Of a stretch of DNA of 64,000 nt, positions 25,519 to 32,349 are shown in pieces. Below the pieces are notes generated by a model. That model ran no database searches. It saw only the letters and a list, made by a program, of their open reading frames with translations, and was not told the origin of the DNA. This DNA is from Streptomyces hyderabadensis (GTDB taxonomy: Bacteria > Actinomycetota > Actinomycetes > Streptomycetales > Streptomycetaceae). The stretch is from assembly GCF_020404845.1 (NCBI RefSeq), contig NZ_JAIOJZ010000034.1:1-64000 (forward strand), in the 5' to 3' direction. Each line of letters starts with the position of its first letter. Within the stretch, counting starts at the first letter, position 1. The translations under genes and the position numbers were made by a program.

Positions 25519-27615
25519 GTGGCAGGCGATCCCATCGGCGACGCCGCGGTGCTCAACGCGCTGTTCGCCAACTCCCCCCAGGGGCTGTTCGTCTTCGACT
25601 CCGAGCAGAAGGTCACCCGCTACAACCCGGCCGGCCGGGGCGTGCGGGGCCTCTCGGAGGAGGACGTCCTCGGACAGGGCATCGCCGACTTCGTCCCCGG
25701 GTTCGACGCGAGCGAACTCCAGGGCCTGATCGACGAGGTCCTGGCGACCGGCGAGGCGCTGCGGGGCCGCCTGGTCCGGGGCAAGTCGCCGTCCGAGCCG
25801 CACCAGGCACTGGCGGTCGAGGTGTCCCTGTTCCCGCTGCACGACCTCGACGACGGCAGATCCGGCCTGGTGGGCGTGGTCGAGGACGTGACCGAGCGGC
25901 AGGCCGCGGCGGACCGGCTCGCCGTACTCAGCGAGGTGCACGCGACCGTCGGCTCCACGCTGGACGTACGGACCACCGGCGACGAGCTGGTACGGGCGCT
26001 GGTGCCCGCCTTCGCCGACGCGGCCACCGTCGACCTGCTGGACGACGGTGCCGTCGCGGCCGAGCGCCGGCCCGGCCCCCCGCCGACACAGGTCCCGTTG
26101 CGCCGGGTGTCCTTCGCGCCGCCGTCCGCCGAGGTGAGCCGCAAGGAGGGTGACAGCCGTCCGCTGCCCTTCCCCACCCCGTACACCCAGGTCCTCAACG
26201 ACATGCGGGCCCGGCTGGTCCGCGTCTCCTCCGACGATCCGTGGCTGTCCACCGACCCGGAGGGCTTCGAGCCGCTGGTCCGGACCGGCGTGCACTCCAT
26301 GATCGTCGCCCCGCTGCTGGCCTGGGACACCGTGCTCGGGCTGCTGACCCTGTACCGGCACCGGAGCGACCCCTTCGAGGAGGCCGACCTGGACGTGGCC
26401 CGGCAGGCGGCGTTCACCGCGTCCGTGCACCTGGACAACGCGCACAGCTACCGGCGCGAGCACACCGTGGCGGCCGCCCTCCAGCGCAGGCTGCAGCCGG
26501 GCGCGATCCCCCGGCTCTCGGCGGTGGAGACCGCGCACGTGTACCTGCCCGAGAGCGCGGGGGGCGACTGGTTCGACGTCGTGCCCCTCTCCGGTACGCG
26601 CGTCGCCCTGGTCGTCGGGGACGTCACCGGCCACGGCATCGAGGCGGCGGCCACGATGGGCCAGCTCCGGCTGGTGCTGCGCACCCTGACCCTGCGGGAC
26701 CTGGAGACGGACGAGCTGCTGACCCACCTGGACGAGGCCGCCGCCCAGCTCGCGGACGCCTCCGGGCCGGGTCCGAACCCGCCGGTGGCGACCTGCGCGG
26801 TCGCCGTCTACAACCCCGTCTCCCGGCACTGCACCATCGTCCGCGCGGGACACCCCGCCCCCGTCGTCATCGACCCCGACGGAGTCCCCCGCACCGTGGA
26901 GGTTCCGCAGGGGCCGCCGCTCGGGACCGGCGGCGGACACGTCTTCACCCCGGCCGTGCTCGAACTGGCGCCCGGCACCCTGCTGGCCCTCCACACCAAC
27001 GGCCTCACCGGGGGCGACGGCGACCAGGGCGACGCCGCCCGGCGCCGCCTCGAACACATCCTGGCCTCCACCACGCGGCCGCTGCAGGAGCTGTGCGACA
27101 CCGCCGTGTACCACATGGCGCCCTCCCGCCACGACGACGCCGTACTCCTGCTCGCGCGCACCCGTGCCCTGCCGCCGGAGCACGTCGCGGACTGGACGCT
27201 GCCCGCCGACGCCTCCGTGGTGGGCACTGCACGGCGGCTCGTCGACCGGCAGCTCGCCGCCTGGCACCTCGACGAGGCGGCGTACACCACCGGACTCGTC
27301 GTCAGCGAACTGGTCACCAACGCCATCCGCTACGGCAAGGGCCCGGTGCGGCTGCGGCTCATCCGGGACCGGGGCCGGCTGCTCACCGAGGTCACGGACG
27401 CCAACAGCGCCAGCCCGCACCTGCGCCGGGCCCGGGAGAACGACGAGGGCGGCCGCGGCCTGTTCATCGTGATGCGGCTCAGCACGCACTGGGGCGTCCG
27501 GCACAGCCGCCACGACAAGACCATCTGGTCCGAGCAGCGGCTGGACGGCGGGCCGGAGCGGGACGCGGCGGACCCGACGGAGGCCTTCGACCTGACGGAC
27601 GAGGCGGAGCTGTGA
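25519..27615 (+). CDS. PAS-GAF-SpoIIE phosphatase-HATPase regulatory protein
   Basis: A 698-residue cytosolic multidomain regulator. A PAS domain at about 10-130 (NSPQGLFVFDSEQKVTRYNPAG) is followed by a GAF domain at about 135-310, a PP2C/SpoIIE phosphatase at about 335-540 with metal-binding acidic residues in GGDWFDVVPL and VVGDVTGHGIEA, and a C-terminal anti-sigma-like ATPase at about 560-690 (VVSELVTNAIRYGKGPV, GGRGLFIV). This fusion is common in Streptomyces and acts in partner-switching control of sigma factors, dephosphorylating anti-anti-sigma proteins in response to the sensory domains. GTG 25519 has AGGGAG 7 bp upstream. The target sigma system is not in the window. Confidence 0.92.
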   Translation: MAGDPIGDAAVLNALFANSPQGLFVFDSEQKVTRYNPAGRGVRGLSEEDVLGQGIADFVPGFDASELQGLIDEVLATGEALRGRLVRGKSPSEPHQALAVEVSLFPLHDLDDGRSGLVGVVEDVTERQAAADRLAVLSEVHATVGSTLDVRTTGDELVRALVPAFADAATVDLLDDGAVAAERRPGPPPTQVPLRRVSFAPPSAEVSRKEGDSRPLPFPTPYTQVLNDMRARLVRVSSDDPWLSTDPEGFEPLVRTGVHSMIVAPLLAWDTVLGLLTLYRHRSDPFEEADLDVARQAAFTASVHLDNAHSYRREHTVAAALQRRLQPGAIPRLSAVETAHVYLPESAGGDWFDVVPLSGTRVALVVGDVTGHGIEAAATMGQLRLVLRTLTLRDLETDELLTHLDEAAAQLADASGPGPNPPVATCAVAVYNPVSRHCTIVRAGHPAPVVIDPDGVPRTVEVPQGPPLGTGGGHVFTPAVLELAPGTLLALHTNGLTGGDGDQGDAARRRLEHILASTTRPLQELCDTAVYHMAPSRHDDAVLLLARTRALPPEHVADWTLPADASVVGTARRLVDRQLAAWHLDEAAYTTGLVVSELVTNAIRYGKGPVRLRLIRDRGRLLTEVTDANSASPHLRRARENDEGGRGLFIVMRLSTHWGVRHSRHDKTIWSEQRLDGGPERDAADPTEAFDLTDEAEL

Positions 27616-28104
27616 GCGGGGGCCGGGTCTTCGGGCAGCCCATGCGCCGCTGCCGGGCCCCGGCAGCTGGGCGCGATACGGCTTCCGGACGGCGCGGCGG
27701 TGTCACGCCGCGGCACCGGCGGCGCCCGGGGCGCGGCCGGGTTCGTCGGGGCGGGGGCTGAACCGTTGGAGGGGGCGGACGAACGGACTGTGCGTCGGCA
27801 TCGTCGGCATCGTCCGGCCCCCTCCGCAGTGCTCCCCGTGCGCCCATGATGCGTGACGGTGCCACCCATCCGCATTGCCGGTTTCCGGAAGCGTTCACCG
27901 GGGCTTGGATGCCGGTGCGGACCCCCCGGGGCGACCGGCGGGGCGCGCCATACCGGAAGCCGATCGGAAGCGCATCGGAACTCGAGAAATCTGGTTCCGG
28001 AAGCGCCGCCACTGGTCGGATCGGTCGATGCACATGGCACATCGGCCCACTCGGGGCGCGTGCCGTATCCGCCCGGCCGGATACCGGCGGCAATGAGGTG
28101 ACAG
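27616..28104. other. Gene-free leader region before the TIR/macro island
   Basis: About 490 bp with no convincing gene. It holds three copies of CCGGAAGC (27885-27892, 27953-27960, 27997-28004), a TCGGAAGC variant near 27964, and a palindrome at 28065-28084 just before the first gene. G+C is locally lower near 27960-28000. Probably promoter and control DNA for the operon starting at 28105. Confidence 0.5.
28065..28084. promoter_or_regulatory. Palindrome upstream of the island's first gene
   Basis: Arms GTATCCG (28065-28071) and CGGATAC (28078-28084), spacer CCCGGC, 20 bp before ATG 28105. Placement between a promoter and the ribosome site suits a repressor operator; the regulator is unknown, and the SARP-macro protein in the same island is one candidate. 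Confidence 0.45.
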
Positions 28105-28821
28105 ATGAGCAGTACCCGCGTCCCGTCCGGCGCCCGGGGTTCCTACCCCGCACCGGGGCTCGCACTCACGCCCGGCCCCCTGCGCAACCAGGCCATGACC
28201 GTGATCGCGATCCCGTTCGTGCTCATAGTCGTGCTGGCCGTCGTGCTCGCCACGAACGGCCCGGACGACGGGGCACCCGCCACCGACGGGCTCTACGGCA
28301 GCGGCGCGCTGCCGGACTGGGGGTCCGGCACGACCGACGACGGCACGTCGGACGACGGCACCAGCCCCGACGGCACGTACGGCGACGACCCGTACGAGGA
28401 CGACACCTACGACGGCGGCACCTACGGCGACGACCCGTACGGCGACGGCACCACGGACGACACCGCCACGGACGACGCCACCACCGACGACACGGCCACC
28501 GACGGGGCCACCGACGACGCCACGACCGACGAGACTGGCCCGGAGGCGACCGTGACGGCCTACTTCGACGCCATCAACAACCGCGACTTCGCGGCCGCGT
28601 GGGAGCTGGGCGGCAAGAACCTCGACCAGGACTACGACAGCTTCGTCGCCGGCTTCGCCACGACCCAGCGGGACGACGTCACCGTGACCGGCACGTCCGG
28701 CGACGACGTCTCGGTCACGGTCGTGGCCTGGGAGACCGACGGCACGCAGACGACGTACGAGGGCACCTACACGGTCAGCGGCGGCGTCATCACCTCGGCC
28801 GACATGCGGGAAGGGAACTGA
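28105..28821 (+). CDS. Acidic repeat membrane protein, unknown function
   Basis: A 238-residue protein. A short cytosolic N-terminus leads to one strong transmembrane helix at about 30-49 (MTVIAIPFVLIVVLAVVLAT). Residues about 55-145 are a low-complexity Asp/Thr/Gly/Tyr repeat (DDGTSPDGTYGDDPYED, then TDDTATDD units), very acidic and probably extended outside the cell. The last 90 residues form a small domain (VTAYFDAINNRDFAAAWELGG) that resembles NTF2/SnoaL-like folds found at the end of many Streptomyces lipoproteins. GAGGTG ribosome site 6 bp upstream. It is 8 bp before the next gene and probably in its operon. Confidence 0.8.
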   Translation: MSSTRVPSGARGSYPAPGLALTPGPLRNQAMTVIAIPFVLIVVLAVVLATNGPDDGAPATDGLYGSGALPDWGSGTTDDGTSDDGTSPDGTYGDDPYEDDTYDGGTYGDDPYGDGTTDDTATDDATTDDTATDGATDDATTDETGPEATVTAYFDAINNRDFAAAWELGGKNLDQDYDSFVAGFATTQRDDVTVTGTSGDDVSVTVVAWETDGTQTTYEGTYTVSGGVITSADMREGN

Positions 28822-28829
28822 GAGCAGCC

Positions 28830-30422
28830 ATGACCACCCATTCCGCCCCGCCGCCCCCGGACGCGACGAGCAACGCCACCCGCCTGATGTGCGCGGGCAC
28901 CTATCTCGACCCCGTCTACCGCAAGGGCGTCATCCGGGAGCTGCTGACCCACCGCTACCGGGTGGTGGCCCCCTCCTACGGCTACGACGCCGCGCCCGTC
29001 CTGGCGCACGCCCTCGCCGCCCACAACCTGCGCCGCAACCAGCTGATCGCCCTCGGGACGGGCGGGGCCGTCGTCGCGCTGCTCCTGGCCACGGACGTGC
29101 TCGGCGGCTGGACGGCCGCACTGTTCGTCTTCTGGCTGGCCTGGGCCACGATGTTCCTGCGCCGGCTGGCCATCCTGCAGACCCTCGCCGAGCACCTGGC
29201 GCCCCCGGAAGAGGGCAGCGCCGGATTCGACGGCTCCCACCCGGTCACCTCGCGCCTCACCCCGGAGCTGGTCGGCAAGATCAACCGGGAGCAGGCCTCG
29301 GACACCGTGTACTACGGCGGCTACAAGCCGTTCGTCGGCGCCGGCCACTCGATCAAGCGGTGGGCCAACGCGGAACTGCTGCTCGGCGTCCCCAAGTCCC
29401 GGGCCGGCGCGTTCGGCCAGGGCCTGCTCAACGGGCACGTCCCCGCCCAGCACGGGCCGCCGGACGACGCGGACGGGGCGGGCGGGGCCGGGCGCACGGA
29501 ACGCAAGCCGATCATCCCCTTCACGGTCGAGGACATCACCACCCGGGTCTGCGAGGAGATGCTCGCGGAACTGCGCGACAAGCCCGCGCCGAGCGACCGC
29601 GTCGAACTGCTCTCCGTCGACCGGCGCCGGTTCACCAAGGCGGTGCGCACCGCCGAGGGCAGCGACCCCGTCGCCGTGCTCCTGGACACGCCCGACCCCG
29701 ACCACCCCGACCACACCGCCGGACACTGGCGGGAGGACTACGACGCCCGCCGCGAGTACCTGTGCGTCCGCATCGGCGCCTGGCAGCAGGAGCTGGTCAC
29801 CTCGGTGTTCATCGGGTTCGACATCAAGGGCAGCACCCTGCACACCGAGTTCTACACCTACGTGCTCGGTCCGCTGCCGGAGAGCTTCCACCTCGCCGAC
29901 CGGCTGCCCGCCACGATCGACGGCAAGCTCATGTGGCGCATCGCCTGGGACGTCACCCGCAGCGCCCCCGGCGAACTCCTGCGGCTGATCGCCAACCCGC
30001 TGCGCGAGCGGCTGCCCAGCCGCTTCGGCACCGACACCGTCCGCAAGCTGGTGGGCCAGCCCGCCGACACCAGCGAGTTCCGGCTCGGCCGCTACGCCCT
30101 GACCGCGGTGGACTGCGGCGCCCTCACCAGCGTCCGCGAGCTGGCGCCCAACCACGACTTCCACCACTTCTTCCAGGAGTCGGACACGATCAAGTACATC
30201 CAGATCATCGAGCGGCACCTGCTGCAGATCGTCGGCGACTTCCTGCGCGACCACGACGTCGACACCCGTGAGCACGAGGCGAACCAGACCAACATCCTCC
30301 AGCAGAACTTCGGCGCCAACAGCACCAACAACTTCGGCGGCAACCAGAGCGTCGGCAACACCAACACCACCCAGACCTTCGGCAACAACTCCGGCGTCAC
30401 CAGGGAGGCACGGCAAGGATGA
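28830..30422 (+). CDS. Two-TM protein with C-terminal amyloid-like motif, putative sensor
   Basis: A 530-residue protein I cannot place in a named family. Residues 1-70 are cytosolic and begin with MCAGTYLDPVYRKGVIREL; two hydrophobic helices lie at about 71-92 and 94-113; the remaining 400 residues are soluble and contain short conserved-looking blocks (YYGGYKPFVGAGHSIKRWANAELL, VFIGFDIKGSTLHTEFYTYVLGPL). The last 50 residues are rich in Asn, Gly and Gln and contain NNFGGNQSVGNTNTTQTFG at about 500-518, almost identical to the start of the next protein. Such shared motifs are the hallmark of amyloid signalling pairs. The stop overlaps the TIR start (ATGA). Function as sensor is inference. 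Confidence 0.85.
   Translation: MTTHSAPPPPDATSNATRLMCAGTYLDPVYRKGVIRELLTHRYRVVAPSYGYDAAPVLAHALAAHNLRRNQLIALGTGGAVVALLLATDVLGGWTAALFVFWLAWATMFLRRLAILQTLAEHLAPPEEGSAGFDGSHPVTSRLTPELVGKINREQASDTVYYGGYKPFVGAGHSIKRWANAELLLGVPKSRAGAFGQGLLNGHVPAQHGPPDDADGAGGAGRTERKPIIPFTVEDITTRVCEEMLAELRDKPAPSDRVELLSVDRRRFTKAVRTAEGSDPVAVLLDTPDPDHPDHTAGHWREDYDARREYLCVRIGAWQQELVTSVFIGFDIKGSTLHTEFYTYVLGPLPESFHLADRLPATIDGKLMWRIAWDVTRSAPGELLRLIANPLRERLPSRFGTDTVRKLVGQPADTSEFRLGRYALTAVDCGALTSVRELAPNHDFHHFFQESDTIKYIQIIERHLLQIVGDFLRDHDVDTREHEANQTNILQQNFGANSTNNFGGNQSVGNTNTTQTFGNNSGVTREARQG
30321..30392 (+). repeat. 72-bp repeat, copy A (C-terminal amyloid-like motif)
   Basis: Codes for residues 498-521 of the two-TM protein. 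It matches 30461-30532 at 68 of 72 bases by my alignment; three of the four differences change the amino acid (V/A, N/D, N/D). Confidence 0.9.
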
Positions 30423-31165
30423 GCGGGCAGCAGTTCCACGGCAACAGCTTCGGCCAGGGCAGCACCAACAACTTCGGGGGCAACCAGAGCGCCGGCAACA
30501 CCGACACCACCCAGACCTTCGGCGACAACTCCCCGGTCCACGCCGCGCCGCCCGCACCGGCCGCCCCGCCCGCGCAGCCGTACGCCGACGGGTGGCGGCG
30601 CCCGGCGGCGGGACCCGGGGACGCCGAGCGGGCCCGGAGCGTCTTCGTCGTGCACGGCCGCGACGACCAGGTGCGGCGCGAGATGTACGAGCTGCTGCGC
30701 CGGCTCGACCTGCGGCCCAAGGAGTGGGAGGACCTGGTCCGGGCGACCGGCCAGGCCTCCCCCTTCCTCGGCGACGTGGTCGCCGCCGCCCCCGCGCAGG
30801 CCCAGGCGGCGCTGGTCCTGCTCACCCCGGACGACGTCGTCACCCTCCACCCCGAGCTGCGCGGCCGCAACGAACCCGACTACGAGACCCGGCCGGTGTG
30901 CCAGCCGCGCCCCAACGTCCTGATCGAGCTGGGCATGGTGCTGATGGCCTACCCGGAGCGCACGCTGATCGTCGAGGTCGGCGGTCTGCGGCCGATCGCC
31001 GACATCGCGGGCCGCAACGTCATCCGCTTCGACGGCTCCGACACGGCGCTCGGCAAGGTCGTGGAACGGCTGAAGCTGGCGGGCTGCACCGTCAACGACA
31101 CCGGCTCCGACTGGCGCCAGACCTACCCCTTCCGCCACCTGTCCGCCTACCACCGCCGTCCGTAG
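30419..31165 (+). CDS. TIR-like domain protein (PF10137/CAP12 type) with N-terminal amyloid-like motif
   Basis: A 248-residue protein. Residues 1-40 hold an Asn/Gly/Gln-rich segment with NNFGGNQSAGNTDTTQTFG (about 17-35), then a Pro/Ala linker. Residues about 75-215 are a TIR-like domain of the predicted nucleotide-binding type: SVFVVHGRDDQVRREMYELL opens it, ALVLLTPDDV is the core strand, and RPNVLIELGMVLMAYP carries the glutamate expected to be the NAD-glycohydrolase residue. This family includes effectors of CBASS (CAP12) and prokaryotic NLR/amyloid systems. It probably cleaves NAD+ or makes a cyclised or linear ADP-ribose signal when the motif assembles. Last gene of the operon, followed by a strong hairpin. 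Confidence 0.88.
   Translation: MSGQQFHGNSFGQGSTNNFGGNQSAGNTDTTQTFGDNSPVHAAPPAPAAPPAQPYADGWRRPAAGPGDAERARSVFVVHGRDDQVRREMYELLRRLDLRPKEWEDLVRATGQASPFLGDVVAAAPAQAQAALVLLTPDDVVTLHPELRGRNEPDYETRPVCQPRPNVLIELGMVLMAYPERTLIVEVGGLRPIADIAGRNVIRFDGSDTALGKVVERLKLAGCTVNDTGSDWRQTYPFRHLSAYHRRP
30461..30532 (+). repeat. 72-bp repeat, copy B (N-terminal amyloid-like motif)
   Basis: Codes for residues 15-38 of the TIR-like protein and pairs with copy A at 30321-30392. The start-to-start distance is 140 bp. Confidence 0.9.
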
Positions 31166-31231
31166 GCGTCCCGTGCCACCGCCGGCCGTACGCGTCCGGC
31201 GGATCCGGCGCCGCTCGGGGGACCGGCGCAA

Positions 31232-31281
31232 CCGGCCCCCGGGGCACGTCCCGTCACCGCGGTACGTGTCCCGGGGGCCGG
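31232..31281. terminator. Bidirectional hairpin between TIR and macro genes
   Basis: An 18-bp stem with a single G-T wobble: left arm 31232-31249, right arm 31264-31281, loop of 14 bases. It lies between the convergent TIR-like and macro genes and can serve both. Confidence 0.75.
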
Positions 31282-31303
31282 CGCCGTCCCGGGGCGGGGG
31301 GGG

Positions 31304-32260
31304 TCAGCCCGCGGCGGCGGAGTCGGCCGCCGCCAGCACCCCGAGGAAGGCCGCCACCTCCCGCAGGTCGACCCGCTCCAGCTCGGCCGGGCGCAGCACG
31401 ACCCGCAGTTCGCGGCAGATCACCCGCTCCCGGGAGTGGGTGATGAAGGACAGCAGTATCAGGCGCAGCAGGCTCTCCTCGTCGAGCCCGTGCAGCCGGG
31501 ACAGGCCCGAGCCGATCAACGGCACGGCGACCCGGTCCAGTTGGCCGTGCCGGTAGACGGCGTCCCACACCCGGCCGAGGCTCAGCCACAGCTCCTCGGT
31601 GCTGGAGCGGGCCACGCAGTCGTTGCCCAGCCTGCTGTGCGCGACCCCGAAGACCAGCCGCGGCCGGCTGCCGAGCACCGCCACCGTGCCGACCGGATAG
31701 CGGTCGAGCTTGCCGTACGGCTTGTCGGCGCGCGTCTCCCGTGCCACCGGCAGCACCGCGCCGAGGGCGGCGTCCAGCTCGTCGTCCAGCCGCCGCACGT
31801 CACCGTCGTACCGGCGCTCCAGCAGCTGCCCCTGCACGCTGCCGCCGCTGATCACCGTGCCGTCGCGGACGTCCGTGTCGAAGGTGTCCGAGAATCCGAC
31901 GACGAGGTGCGCGGACTCGTCGAAGAGGTCGCCGGGGCCGACCGTCACCGACATCCGCGGCCGGGTGAACTCCTGGCACACGGCCACCGTGGGCCTGCTG
32001 CGCACCACCGCCCAGGCCAGGCACAGCAGCACCGACCCCGCGGTCACCGGCGCCGGGCCGGGAACGGCCGCGGGCCACACCTGCCCCACGAACTGCAGCA
32101 CCGCCGACACCCCGCCGAAGGCCGCCATCACGCTGCCCACGAACAGCCGCCGGGTCCGCGCGCCGCCGAACGCGCCGCGACGGCCCCCGCGGCTCAGCCG
32201 CCCGCTCCCCCGCGGCGGGCGGACGACCGGACCGGCCCCGCGCGAACCGACCGAAACCAC
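31304..32260 (-). CDS. Membrane-anchored ThsA-type macro domain protein
   Basis: About 318 residues from GTG 32260 (GGGGGAG just upstream). Two hydrophobic helices lie at about 39-62 and 71-87, followed by a cytosolic domain from about 103: VTVGPGDLFDESAHLVVGFSDTFDT, then ISGGSVQGQL and the late VAVPLIGSGLSRL. This is the macro/SLOG-like fold described for the Thoeris effector ThsA (DUF6430-type), whose relatives bind nucleotide signals made by TIR proteins. The same domain is fused to a regulator in the divergent gene. It lacks the SIR2 NADase part of ThsA, so any output must come from the membrane helices or a partner. Start and TM count moderately sure. Confidence 0.8.
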   Translation of the reverse strand: MVSVGSRGAGPVVRPPRGSGRLSRGGRRGAFGGARTRRLFVGSVMAAFGGVSAVLQFVGQVWPAAVPGPAPVTAGSVLLCLAWAVVRSRPTVAVCQEFTRPRMSVTVGPGDLFDESAHLVVGFSDTFDTDVRDGTVISGGSVQGQLLERRYDGDVRRLDDELDAALGAVLPVARETRADKPYGKLDRYPVGTVAVLGSRPRLVFGVAHSRLGNDCVARSSTEELWLSLGRVWDAVYRHGQLDRVAVPLIGSGLSRLHGLDEESLLRLILLSFITHSRERVICRELRVVLRPAELERVDLREVAAFLGVLAAADSAAAG

Positions 32261-32349
32261 AACTCCCCCAAACGGACAATTGATACGCTGCCGAAACCTG
32301 CCCACCGGCCACCGGCCGGGGGAGGGCGAAGCGAGTGGAGACCACTTGT
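32261..32349. promoter_or_regulatory. Divergent promoter region of the two macro genes
   Basis: An 89-bp gap must hold promoters for both genes. It is locally A+T-richer around 32275-32290 (GGACAATTGATACGC). Because one product is a SARP-type DNA-binding protein, autoregulation and joint control are likely; SARP sites are usually heptameric direct repeats, and I do not see a clear pair. Confidence 0.4.

Noticed and set aside
27846..28829. Extension of the two-TM protein upstream
   Set aside because: It overlaps the acidic membrane protein gene in another frame and is Arg/His-rich shadow sequence; ATG 28830 fits the operon.
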